Shown: piece by piece, positions 42,546-53,606 of the stretch
How the letters are laid out: each line of letters begins with the position of its first letter
How positions within the stretch are numbered: the stretch's first letter is position 1
DNA from: UKL13-2 sp036394575
GTDB lineage: Bacteria > Pseudomonadota > Gammaproteobacteria > Burkholderiales > Usitatibacteraceae
Direction of reading: 5' to 3'
NCBI GenBank assembly: GCA_036394575.1
Contig: DASWEY010000019.1
Location: 1-64,000, forward strand
Length of the DNA: 64,000 nucleotides
Made by a program: the position numbers and the translations under genes
The notes under the pieces: generated by a model
What the model was told of the DNA's origin: nothing
Seen by the model: only the letters and a program-made list of their open reading frames with translations
Database searches by the model: none

Positions 42546-43736
42546 TTACGATTTTCCACTTCCTCGGGTTAGCTGCTCAAACACTGCGGATGGCGCCGTG
42601 TCATCTTTTACTATTCCGTCAGAGGCCTGCCGAAAAAGCGCCTGCAAAACAAATTGAATGTCTCCATCTTTGGGGCCGACCCCTTTGCGCATTAGGGACA
42701 AATAAGTTTGCACCATCGTCACGCGTTCAGATGCATCTGCCTCCAAATGCGTCTGACTCATAAAAAGTCTAACCAAGATTCGAGCTACCCAGAGGTACAC
42801 AGTGGCGCCCAAAATGATCCCCGAGATCCTCCAGTGATCAAGAGCGGTACCGGGCTTTAACTCGGACAGTAAATCGTGAAGGTATGAATAAAAAATAAGA
42901 CTGCCGGAACAAAAATACGCGATCAAAAGAAATGCCAGGAACAACATCAATCTTTGATGCACTTTTCTTTTCTTCTCCCAGTATTTAACTGGTGCCTGAA
43001 GGGCAAGTTTTTGATCGTATGTCTTTGCAATTGCCGCAAGCTCTGTCGCCGAGCCCTTTAATTGCGTTTCGAACGCGACGCGATTTGACGAAATCAGTTC
43101 AGCGAAAGCTTTCTCAGCGACATTTTTCGCCGATTTGATTTCCTCCGAAACCAATTCAAATCTATTCTGAAGCTCATCTTCTTCTGCGCGATATTGGCTC
43201 AGATGATTAGTCCACTCCTGCCTGAGTTCTTGTAACGCCTGTCTTTCAGCATCACTTGTTTTCTGGAGTCCCCTTTCATACAAAATTGCGTCGGTTATTC
43301 CTGTGAATGCAACGGACTTTAAAGGTCCAACCGCCAGCCCCAAAAAATAACAAAGCGCATAGGCGGCAACTTGATCACCAGATTTTCTTAGCGACGCAAC
43401 CAATTTCGCGCGGGGAGACTTTGAGTGAAGCGCCTTCCCGCTTGCATATGTGTTTAAAAGATGCGATTGCAGTCCCGCAATACTGCTTGCATATGAAGGC
43501 TGACCGATTTGGTTTCTGCAGTCTTGCACCAGCCTCTGAGCGACGCTTAGTGGGTCAACAATAGTTGACCATGTTTGCGATAAGTTGCCATCCAAGCTGG
43601 CGAGGTTAGACATCCAGCTCCAGAAACTAATTTCTTCTGCTAACCATATGGAAACTTCATCAAGTTCCCGGAAGGTAAATCTGCCGCCATTCCCTTCCAA
43701 ATTGATCTCAAATAGGACCGCCTCTTTTTTTGCCAT
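42546..43736 (-). CDS. Two-TM coiled-coil membrane protein (possibly DUF6161)
   Basis: 396 residues. Soluble N-terminal part (1-160), a long coiled coil (about 170-250: DAERQALQELRQEWTNHLSQYRAEEDELQNRFELVSEEIKSAKNVAEKAFAEL in part), two membrane helices (about 270-292 LFLAFLLIAYFCSGSLIFYSYL and about 312-330 GIILGATVYLWVARILVRLF) and a C-terminal cytoplasmic piece. The pattern recalls DUF6161 proteins, but I cannot confirm that without a profile search. Codon use is clearly A+T-richer than neighbours, pointing to acquisition by transfer. It lies between two family A repeats in the same orientation. Confidence 0.65.
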   Translation of the reverse strand: MAKKEAVLFEINLEGNGGRFTFRELDEVSIWLAEEISFWSWMSNLASLDGNLSQTWSTIVDPLSVAQRLVQDCRNQIGQPSYASSIAGLQSHLLNTYASGKALHSKSPRAKLVASLRKSGDQVAAYALCYFLGLAVGPLKSVAFTGITDAILYERGLQKTSDAERQALQELRQEWTNHLSQYRAEEDELQNRFELVSEEIKSAKNVAEKAFAELISSNRVAFETQLKGSATELAAIAKTYDQKLALQAPVKYWEKKRKVHQRLMLFLAFLLIAYFCSGSLIFYSYLHDLLSELKPGTALDHWRISGIILGATVYLWVARILVRLFMSQTHLEADASERVTMVQTYLSLMRKGVGPKDGDIQFVLQALFRQASDGIVKDDTAPSAVFEQLTRGSGKS

Positions 43737-44186
43737 GGGTTTCTCCAGTGAGAATTTGAAATTTCACGGCACCGATTATTCGCTATTCACTCGTTTCGTA
43801 ACGACAGTCCGACCATCCTCGGTCGGAAAGTAAATATGGGTCCGCAAGGTCCGACACCTGTCTTCCATCTTTATTCCAGTTAACCTGACGCTCATTCATA
43901 AAATTTATGGCGCCAAGCTCGCGTTGATTTTCGAATTACCCTGTGCCGAAAAATATACGGCGCCTGGCTCGTTTTGTTTGGAATGGCATTTCAGACTCGT
44001 TGCCCGTTTTTAAGCAAATGGTGCTGCGCTAAAATCTGTAGATGCCCTATTGGCGCGGTGTTTGAGACGTTTTTGCTCGGGAAGACGCACCGATGCTAGG
44101 GTTTGGCATTTATATCGGACCCAGCCCCTTTGATTCGAGCCGACTCATTCGTGACGCCATAAAGTAAAAAAGGTAGGTCGTCGCCG
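43737..44186. other. Gene-free A+T-rich stretch with hairpin and direct repeats
   Basis: TCCGACC-ATCCTC-GGTCGGA (43808-43827) is a hairpin in the leader of the DUF6161-like gene. Two diverged direct repeats of about 35 bp, sharing TGGCGCC/CGGCGCC and GCTCG words, lie at 43899-43935 and 43950-43983. A family A copy occupies 44038-44136. No gene is supported. Confidence 0.55.
44038..44136 (+). repeat. Family A dispersed palindromic repeat, copy 9 (long tail)
   Basis: TAGATGCCCTATTGGCGCGG, TGTTTGAGACGTTTTTGCTCG, GGAAGACGCACCGATGCTAGG, then GTTTGGCATTTATATCGG and CCAGCCCCTTTGATTC. Lies between the lipoprotein gene and the coiled-coil gene. Confidence 0.9.
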
Positions 44187-45212
44187 CTACTTACACGACT
44201 TGGGGTCCGCCTGACATTGAATCAGGCGTTGTTGCTGGAGTATTAAATCGGCCTGGGCTTTTACATCAGCGGCTTTTTGAGCAGTGGTCTCACCGCTTAG
44301 CGCGGTCAGCGCAGAGCTCGCGACGTTAAGCGTCTGGCCTACGCCACCGTTGCTTGCATATTGAAGGCTCGTTAGCGCTCCTGACTCGGCGAAGCATACG
44401 GCGAAGACTTGCTTGCCAAACACCTTTGCGACCGGAATAGGAAGTGAATATGGCACGCCAAGTTGTGCCACTGGCAGCCGTCCCTCCCAAATTGTGTCGC
44501 TTCGGCATCCACCAATAGCGCCTGCGGTCACCGTGATATTTAGCAAAGCTGGTTGGCGCGCTTTAAGTATGACGCCACCAGATTCCGCCTGGTATGCGGC
44601 CGGCGCGTTGGCTGGCTCAACTGTTCCCACTTGAGCGCAAACCCTACCAATTACGGTTGCGAGTTTGCTCGCATATATTCCACTAGTTGGATCGGCAGGG
44701 ATGTCCTGGGAGGCTGAACCAATCTTTGTTACGTCGACCGCACCCTCGTACGTCAGCGTGAGCGGCTTGCCTCCCCCGGCGCCCTTAATTATTTCGCATT
44801 CCTCCGGGTATCCTTTGGCGCCGCCATCAAACGCCAGCGCTGCAGCAGTTGACGCAATTGTCACTGCCGTCTTAAAAATGACTTCTCCTTGCCCTGTTCC
44901 AGTCGCATTCACATTTTTCAGTCTGCCGTCATCGTAAAAATCAAATTTGACATCAGTGTCGGAAAAAGCACCCTTTAGTCCAGATAGACGAAGGGGTATG
45001 AACTGAGCCTGATCGGCCCAATGCAAAACGGCCGGCGTCACAGACGTCACGACAATTGGCATATTGTTGGCATCGCACGCTACAGTGCGTATGACCTTAA
45101 ACCTTGGCTGACTTTGTGCAAGGTAATAACCGACCGTAACATCAGGCAAATGGGCGCAGCTGCAAAGAAAAGCTAGCAATGCCATGCCGCCAGCTTTGAT
45201 GCAATTGTTCAT
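44187..45212 (-). CDS. Putative lipoprotein, function unknown
   Basis: 341 residues from ATG 45212, which has GGGAGG 6-7 nt upstream. The signal MALLAFLCSC gives a lipobox with the acceptor Cys at about 19, so it is anchored in the envelope. The mature part has beta-rich segments and eight or more further cysteines (VACDANNM, EECEIIKGAGGGK, GRVCAQVG, IGGCRSDT, FAVCFAES, IQCQADPKSC). No known family. A+T-rich compared with the core genes; bracketed by family A repeats at 44038 and 45351. Confidence 0.7.
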   Translation of the reverse strand: MNNCIKAGGMALLAFLCSCAHLPDVTVGYYLAQSQPRFKVIRTVACDANNMPIVVTSVTPAVLHWADQAQFIPLRLSGLKGAFSDTDVKFDFYDDGRLKNVNATGTGQGEVIFKTAVTIASTAAALAFDGGAKGYPEECEIIKGAGGGKPLTLTYEGAVDVTKIGSASQDIPADPTSGIYASKLATVIGRVCAQVGTVEPANAPAAYQAESGGVILKARQPALLNITVTAGAIGGCRSDTIWEGRLPVAQLGVPYSLPIPVAKVFGKQVFAVCFAESGALTSLQYASNGGVGQTLNVASSALTALSGETTAQKAADVKAQADLILQQQRLIQCQADPKSCK

Positions 45213-45350
45213 TTTGCCTCCCGCGTATTTGCTGGTGCTGATGCAACAGAATCCTCGAGAAGCATGGTGCGCGCGGATTCGCATAAAGGAAACTACCCGA
45301 ACAGGTAGGATTTTGTGGTCCTGACCACAAGGTCTCGGCCCTAATTGCTC

Positions 45351-45410
45351 TGGGAAGGAACGCGGATGCTTGGATTGGCACTTATTTCGAGACTGGCATC
45401 TTTAATCCCT
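45351..45410 (+). repeat. Family A repeat, partial (right half with tail)
   Basis: GGGAAGGAACGCGGATGCTT and GGATTGGCACTTATTTCGAG match the right arm and the long tail, including the TTTAATCCC end. The left half is not recognisable. Confidence 0.65.
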
Positions 45411-45427
45411 CATTAATCCCTGCTAGA

Positions 45428-46129
45428 TTAAACAGCACCGAGCAAAGGTACTAACTCCTCAATCGAAGAGCCAAAAACGACATTCTTGGCGACGTCTCCG
45501 CCAGTAACGTGACCAATACAGCGGCGTTTGCTATCAACAATTGGCGCCCCGCTACAGCCTTGAAAAGCATCGTGTCCGGGATGCTCGACAGGCAAACTAA
45601 ACGTTAGCTTATGAGCAGATTGCTCAATGAGACGTAAGCCTGGGTAGACGATCGGCTGCCGAAAGAATGTGTTGTCGGCGTACATCTCCGGACTAATCTT
45701 GCCGGAGAATGCAAATACCTCTTTGATATCCGGTTTGACAATCTCTGACGGCATAAAGACATGATTAAGAATTGGTTCTCCAATCATTCCTCGAGGACCG
45801 CGCTCCTGATGAAATGGTTGCAAGTCGATGGCGACACTCGCTGCACTTAGATCAAGCTCCGGTCCATCGATGATTGAGAACTCATTGGGCCAGTAAAGTT
45901 CGTTCTTGCCTTCTATGTTGGGGCCGATGTCGACACACCAATCGACTCCTTTTTGCAGCGAGTGTGCTGCAGTGATCAAAATGCGCTTCTCTCCTAGATT
46001 CAAAAGCCAAGCAGATGCGATGCCAAGCACCTGATCTGTATTACGTTTAATCCTGCAAAGTGGGACACTCGTAGATCCAACCCACTTCAACCAAGATTGA
46101 ATCTCCACCGGGTCTACTGGCCCTCCCAT
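45428..46129 (-). CDS. Trypsin-like serine protease, candidate effector
   Basis: 233 residues. The catalytic triad is clear: His56 in ILITAAHSL, Asp93 in PELDLSAASV and Ser193 in GCSGAPIVD, the chymotrypsin-fold order. No signal peptide, so it is an intracellular protease. Its ATG directly follows the stop of the ATPase gene (TGA-ATG), so the two are translated together. Trypsin-like domains paired with ATPases are a recurring effector type in bacterial conflict systems. Substrate unknown. A+T-rich, not like flanking core genes. Confidence 0.8.
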   Translation of the reverse strand: MGGPVDPVEIQSWLKWVGSTSVPLCRIKRNTDQVLGIASAWLLNLGEKRILITAAHSLQKGVDWCVDIGPNIEGKNELYWPNEFSIIDGPELDLSAASVAIDLQPFHQERGPRGMIGEPILNHVFMPSEIVKPDIKEVFAFSGKISPEMYADNTFFRQPIVYPGLRLIEQSAHKLTFSLPVEHPGHDAFQGCSGAPIVDSKRRCIGHVTGGDVAKNVVFGSSIEELVPLLGAV

Positions 46130-47680
46130 TCAGTTCAATCTCGGCGCAAGCACACTTGCCGCACATCCCGGGCTGGCGATCTCAAGGGACTCGACGTACC
46201 AGTCGAAAATTTGATCCAGCAGGAACTCGCGACTCTTTCCAGTCTTTGCGTGTAAAGCGTCGCTGAATCTATCTAGAGATGTTTTAGCATTGCTGCGTGC
46301 AGTTGGGTCATTCGTGCTTCCCACCGATAATGGAAGCGGAACGGACAGTATGCTGTTGTTCGAAAGGGCGTCCATAAGCAAAACAAGAAAATCATTCCCG
46401 CTAATTGCCAACGCGTTTACAACTCCGACCTCTGGGGTTACGGAGAGGAACGCGACGTTTTTCTTTATTTGGTGGTAGAGCTTTTGAAGGTCGAAATTTG
46501 CCTTTGCGGCAGGTTTGATGACTGTTGGCGAAGTAGCAAATCCGGCAGCAGGCGGCGTAGTGAGTGTTGGAGGATCGAGAGCTTCAATGCAGTCCTGATC
46601 CAAGAAGGCCGTAACCCGTGTCTGCGGAGAGAATATTGAGCTGCTTTTGTCCAGGAAGCGCAAAACTGCGTCATACGGACCAATTGGCATCACAGCAATT
46701 GTGGGGGACGCACTAGAGAGGTTAAGTGTCTTCAATGCATGCCGCAAGGATGACCGAATTAACCGTTCGGCAGCAGCATCCTCGACTAGAAGTACAACCT
46801 CAGGCCGATGGTCGCTCGTGGGAGCCATACGTCCAAGCGCATACGTTGGATAACATCCGCGAACGCAAACTACCTTCTTGCCCTGACGCTCCAAAAAAAG
46901 TAAATGCTGCCGATCAATAGTGCCTATCAGCGTTGCAGAGTGTGTTGAAAAAACTACTGTGAGGGCTTTTTCCTTTGCGATTTTCTTAATCTCAGCAAGA
47001 AGGCGCTCTTGTGCTAACGGGTGTAAGGCAAGTTCAAGTTCGTCAATAATTGCGAGTGACTTGTCCGGCGCCTTTTCTAAAGCTCTCAACAGTTTTAGTA
47101 CAGCCAGTTCTCCTAAACTGAAATTTCGCTCGGAGACATACTCATTTTCTTCGTATTCAATGACAAACGCCTGCTGCCCTTTTCCTCTTCTAACGTTTAC
47201 CGTTTTTAGGTCGTCAAATTTTGACGTGCCTAGAATCAAATTGGCCTTGCTGCTAATAAAGTGGGATGCAGGGGTTATTTTATTCGGCTTAAAATCTTCC
47301 CTTCTAGGCGTTACACGTGCGCCATCGGCAGCGATGTACAACACCTGCGAATAACCAATATTCGCCAACAATGTCGCGCCGTTTTTCTTTGGTGCGGGTT
47401 CCCATCGCACGCCACTGTAGGCGTATGTAACGCTCTGTGTTGGATCAGGCGAAACATACGAAACAGTCGCGCCGATATAAATATCAAGTTTCGTGGACGC
47501 GTTTGACGTTTTGAAATGCCGAGGGAACGCGTCAGGAATTCCAACCCTTGCGAGGCATGCGAGAAGTGACGTCTTTCCAGCGCCATTTTCGCCGGTCAGT
47601 ACATACACACCAGGACCCGGGATTTCGAAATCCAATGCGACAAGATTCTTTACATGGCGAATCTCGATTAACCAGCTCAC
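46130..47680 (-). CDS. RecF/OLD-like AAA ATPase with toprim-like C-terminus
   Basis: 516 residues. ABC/SMC-type ATPase: Walker A GENGAGKTS (30-38), a signature-like FSLGELAVLKLL (187-198), Walker B LAIIDELE with catalytic Glu214, and the switch His247 in FSTHSAT. After about 290 comes LLVEDAAAERLI (Glu300) and FLDQD (361-363), which resemble the E and DxD elements of the toprim domain in OLD nucleases. First gene of a pair with the trypsin-like protease. By analogy with OLD and PARIS-type ATPases it would sense phage or DNA damage and license the protease; that is inference. Confidence 0.8.
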   Translation of the reverse strand: MSWLIEIRHVKNLVALDFEIPGPGVYVLTGENGAGKTSLLACLARVGIPDAFPRHFKTSNASTKLDIYIGATVSYVSPDPTQSVTYAYSGVRWEPAPKKNGATLLANIGYSQVLYIAADGARVTPRREDFKPNKITPASHFISSKANLILGTSKFDDLKTVNVRRGKGQQAFVIEYEENEYVSERNFSLGELAVLKLLRALEKAPDKSLAIIDELELALHPLAQERLLAEIKKIAKEKALTVVFSTHSATLIGTIDRQHLLFLERQGKKVVCVRGCYPTYALGRMAPTSDHRPEVVLLVEDAAAERLIRSSLRHALKTLNLSSASPTIAVMPIGPYDAVLRFLDKSSSIFSPQTRVTAFLDQDCIEALDPPTLTTPPAAGFATSPTVIKPAAKANFDLQKLYHQIKKNVAFLSVTPEVGVVNALAISGNDFLVLLMDALSNNSILSVPLPLSVGSTNDPTARSNAKTSLDRFSDALHAKTGKSREFLLDQIFDWYVESLEIASPGCAASVLAPRLN

Positions 47681-47746
47681 TTAGACCTGCTCTATAGTAA
47701 TGGTCAAGTTGCGCAGGATTTCACCGTTGATGTGAAGCTAACCTGA

Positions 47747-48979
47747 TCATTCCCAGTTGAGCGCGCCGCCGGTTTGGTATTCGGTCACGCGCGTCTCAAA
47801 GAAGTTCTTCTCTTTCTTCAAGTCGATCAGTTCCGACATCCACGGGAAGGGGTTGGTGGCGCCGGGGTAGAGCACGTCCAGGCCCACTTGCTGGGCGCGG
47901 CGGTTGGCGACGAAGCGCAGGTATTCCTTGAACATGGGTGCGTTGAGGCCGAGCACGCCGCGCGGCATGGTGTCTTCGGCGTAGGCGTATTCGAGCTCGA
48001 CGCCCTGGCGGAACAGGCCTTCGATTTCTTTCTTGAATTCGTTGGTCCAGAGCTGCGGGTTTTCGAGCTTGATGGTGTTGACGAGGTCGATGCCGAAATT
48101 GCAGTGCATCGATTCATCGCGCAGGATGTACTGGTACTGCTCGGCGGCGCCGGTCATCTTGTTCTGGCGGCCCAGCGCCAGGATCTGCACAAAGCCGACG
48201 TAGAAGAACAGGCCTTCCATGATGCAGCTGAACACGATCAGGGACTTGAGCAGCTTCTGGTCGTTCTCGAAGGTGCCCGTCTTGAAGGTGGGGTCGGAGA
48301 GCGTGTCGATGAAGGGGATCAGGAAGCGATCCTTGTCGCGGATGCATTTGACTTCGTTGTAGGCGTTGAAGATTTCGGCTTCGTCAAGCCCTAAGCTTTC
48401 GGCGATGTACTGGTAGGCGTGGGTGTGGATGGCTTCTTCAAAGGCCTGGCGCAGCAGGTACTGGCGGCACTCGGGCGCGGTGATGTGACGATAGGTGCCG
48501 AGCACGATGTTGTTGGCGGCGAGCGAATCGGCGGTGACGAAGAAACCGAGGTTGCGCTTGATCAGCAGGCGCTCGTCGTCGGTCAGCCCCTGCGGGTTTT
48601 TCCAGGTGGCGATGTCGCGGTTCATGTTCACTTCCTGCGGCATCCAGTGGTTGGCGCAGCCGGCCAGGTATTTGTCCCAGGCCCATTTGTATTTGAACGG
48701 CACGAGCTGGTTGACGTCGGTCTTGGCGTTGATGACGCGCTTGTCTTCGGCGCGCACGCGGGTGAAGCGGGCGTCGATATTGGCGGTGGCGGCGCTCATG
48801 TCGGCAGCGGGGTTGGCAACGGAAGCGGCCGGCTTCTCATTGGCGAACTCACGCGCGAGGATGCCGCTGGCGGCCATGGCGTCGGCGGTGGAGGGCTGCG
48901 AACTGCGCGGCCCCGGGCCGGATGCGGCCGGGGCGGCGGGTGGGAAAGCAGCCGGGGTATCGTCCCAGGTTAATGACAT
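47747..48979 (-). CDS. nrdB: Ribonucleoside-diphosphate reductase class Ia, beta subunit
   Basis: 410 residues. The first 85 form a variable leader. The diiron site motifs are in place: a Glu in DSLAANN/YRHITAPECRQYLL, FEEAIHTHAYQYI (ExxH) and DESMHCNFGIDLV (ExxH), with the radical tyrosine region in FYVGFVQILAL. It makes the tyrosyl radical that NrdA uses to convert NDPs to dNDPs. The ATG has GGAG 9 nt upstream. Two DUF1508 genes lie between it and nrdA, all on the minus strand. Confidence 0.95.
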   Translation of the reverse strand: MSLTWDDTPAAFPPAAPAASGPGPRSSQPSTADAMAASGILAREFANEKPAASVANPAADMSAATANIDARFTRVRAEDKRVINAKTDVNQLVPFKYKWAWDKYLAGCANHWMPQEVNMNRDIATWKNPQGLTDDERLLIKRNLGFFVTADSLAANNIVLGTYRHITAPECRQYLLRQAFEEAIHTHAYQYIAESLGLDEAEIFNAYNEVKCIRDKDRFLIPFIDTLSDPTFKTGTFENDQKLLKSLIVFSCIMEGLFFYVGFVQILALGRQNKMTGAAEQYQYILRDESMHCNFGIDLVNTIKLENPQLWTNEFKKEIEGLFRQGVELEYAYAEDTMPRGVLGLNAPMFKEYLRFVANRRAQQVGLDVLYPGATNPFPWMSELIDLKKEKNFFETRVTEYQTGGALNWE

Positions 48980-49115
48980 AGTCGTGACTCCGAAAAAATT
49001 TGATCGATCTGTTTTTGTTCGGGACGTGGCCCGGTGCTGTTGCTGTGCAAGATTTCAGTGCTGCAAATTCGGTGTTGCTGGATGCGTGGGCGCCCCGATG
49101 CGCCCTTGATGCAAC

Positions 49116-49340
49116 CTAATGCGCGAACGCCAGATGCGCCGCGCGGGTGACGTCGGCCAGGGTGCCGAAGTTGTCGTACACCGTCGGCGCTTCCACCGCC
49201 CCGCGCATATGCTTGATGGCGAGCACGCAATCGCCGCGCCGCTTGTAGGACTGGGCGGCGGTGGCGAGCTTGTCGCCACTGGCCGCGGCCAGGTACCAGC
49301 GCCATTCGTTGCGGATGTCCTGATAAAGATGGAAAACCAT
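49116..49340 (-). CDS. DUF1508 (YegP/UPF0339-like) small protein, copy 1
   Basis: 74 residues, one DUF1508 unit: YQDIRNEWRWYLAAASGDKLATAAQSYKRRGDCVLAIKHMRG. The ATG at 49340 follows GGGGGG by 5 nt. DUF1508 proteins are small beta-rich proteins of unknown function, often with two tandem units; here the units are two separate genes. Lies between nrdA and nrdB. Confidence 0.8.
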   Translation of the reverse strand: MVFHLYQDIRNEWRWYLAAASGDKLATAAQSYKRRGDCVLAIKHMRGAVEAPTVYDNFGTLADVTRAAHLAFAH

Positions 49341-49453
49341 ATACACCCCCCGTTGCTCATTTATGCTGCTTAGGCCCCAGCCCTCTTCCGTTTCAGGCCG
49401 CCTGTTTGATGCCGTGGCGGAAGAGGTAGTGGACGGGATTACTCAATAGCGAA

Positions 49454-49681
49454 TCAATGTTGACGAAAAAAACCCGGCATCTGTAACAGTTCGGTGTTCA
49501 TCAGGCTCGTGACGTTCTCCAGCACGATGGCCTGATCCGCCGCCTTCACCTGCAAAATCGTTTCGAGGCATTCTTCCTTGTCGCGATAGCCGCTGCCGGA
49601 ATCCGCGATCTTCTTGCCCTCGTCACTGCTCAACTGCCAACGCCATTCGAGCCTTGCATCCTGGAAGATGTGAAATTGCAT
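49454..49681 (-). CDS. DUF1508 (YegP/UPF0339-like) small protein, copy 2
   Basis: 75 residues: FQDARLEWRWQLSSDEGKKIADSGSGYRDKEECLETILQVKAA. It shares the EWRW.L, KxA.S..Y and C..I pattern with copy 1, so the pair arose by duplication. AAAGGA lies just ahead of two adjacent ATGs (49684, 49681). Downstream of nrdA and ahead of copy 1. Confidence 0.8.
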   Translation of the reverse strand: MQFHIFQDARLEWRWQLSSDEGKKIADSGSGYRDKEECLETILQVKAADQAIVLENVTSLMNTELLQMPGFFRQH

Positions 49682-49842
49682 CATCGGTCCTTTTCGGGTG
49701 GTGGTTGGGTGCTGCTTGCTGCCTGCTACTGTTGACGCATTTAAAACTGGTGGTGTCGTTCCGAAACGCTGCTACGTGTGCCGCACTACTACTTTTGAAT
49801 TGCTCCGGACTCAACTACTTCCGCTGCGTTAAAACTTTGTTT

Positions 49843-49880
49843 GTCGCCCCGGCTCATTTTCGTTTCCGGGCCGGGGCGAC
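49843..49880 (-). terminator. Hairpin after nrdA
   Basis: GTCGCCCCGG (49843-49852) pairs perfectly with CCGGGGCGAC (49871-49880), 50 bp after the nrdA stop on the minus strand. No T run follows, so it may stabilise the 3' end or weaken read-through into the DUF1508 genes. Confidence 0.55.
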
Positions 49881-49929
49881 ATAGCTGAGTTTGGCGAGTG
49901 TTATTGGCATCTCGCCGCACTACGTTTCA

Positions 49930-52920
<2,991 letters not shown>

Positions 52921-53187
52921 GGTCAGTCTCCTGTCAAATGCTTTTTGTTTTGAAAACAGTGTGTTAGTACGCAAATACTTAACGCAAAACGTTACGCAAA
53001 CTCGTTGCGCAAACCCGGTTCGTTTCCCACTCACCGGCCCTTTTGTCTGCCGTCTGCCGCCTGCTGCGTACTGCGTACCGCACACACCACTTATGCCCAA
53101 GCCGCCACCGTGTTGCTTGTTGCGGTGAAGCTTCTGGCACGCAAGCCGCCTATGGAAGCTCCAGAGGCCGGATTGCGGAACGCGGAG

Positions 53188-53253
53188 TTGTCCACAGACT
53201 ATCCACCGCGCGTCCCAACCTTTACAGTCCGGTTGGGAACAGAATTATCCACA
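53188..53253. promoter_or_regulatory. DnaA boxes upstream of nrdA
   Basis: TTATCCACA at 53245-53253 is a perfect DnaA box. TTGTCCACA (53188-53196) and CTATCCACC (53199-53207) are near matches. DnaA regulates nrdA transcription in Escherichia coli; the same link is likely here. Confidence 0.6.
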
Positions 53254-53257
53254 GCTG

Positions 53258-53304
53258 ACACAATATCTTGTGCCTGCAAGGGTCAGAACGCACTATATCG
53301 TGCG
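53258..53304. promoter_or_regulatory. Pair of NrdR boxes upstream of nrdA
   Basis: ACACAATATCTTGTGC (53258-53273) and CGCACTATATCGTGCG (53289-53304) both fit the NrdR box (ACACWATATWTWGTGT-like). Their centres are 31 bp apart, about three helical turns, the spacing expected for NrdR repression. The nrdR gene itself is not in the window. Confidence 0.82.
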
Positions 53305-53606
53305 CTTTCAAGAAAATGCAACAGTAATTTTTTTATCTGAATTTCGCCAGTAAAAACAAACACTTCAAGCATTAAAACCAGGGTGAAAATAACCTTGCAG
53401 TTCATGTGCTTTGTGAAGGTTTGCAAGGCCCAGAAATGACGCGCTTTCCGGGCCAAAAAGCCTTGGAAAGGCGCATGGATGCTGGGGTTCGCGCTTTTGG
53501 CGCCGGGTGATGCACGGCCAGACAGGCAGTTTTTTGGCTGGCGCCATATCCCCTGAGCAGGGGATGGGGGCGGCCCGCGCCGGCGCGCGGCAGGCTGGTT
53601 GCGCCG
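53305..53606. other. Gene-free stretch between the nrdA control region and the GGDEF/EAL gene
   Basis: About 300 bp with A+T-rich sequence near 53320-53400 and a family A repeat at 53433-53496. No coding frame is supported. Confidence 0.5.
53433..53496 (+). repeat. Family A dispersed palindromic repeat, copy 10
   Basis: GACGCGCTTTCCGGGCC-AAAAA-GCCTTGGAAAGGCGCATGG forms the stem, followed by ATGCTGGGGTTCGCGC. Lies 110 bp beyond the stop of the GGDEF/EAL gene. Confidence 0.82.

Noticed and set aside
43808..43827. Hairpin ahead of the coiled-coil gene as an intrinsic terminator
   Set aside because: It lies on the 5' side of that gene, has only 7-bp arms and no T run on either strand.
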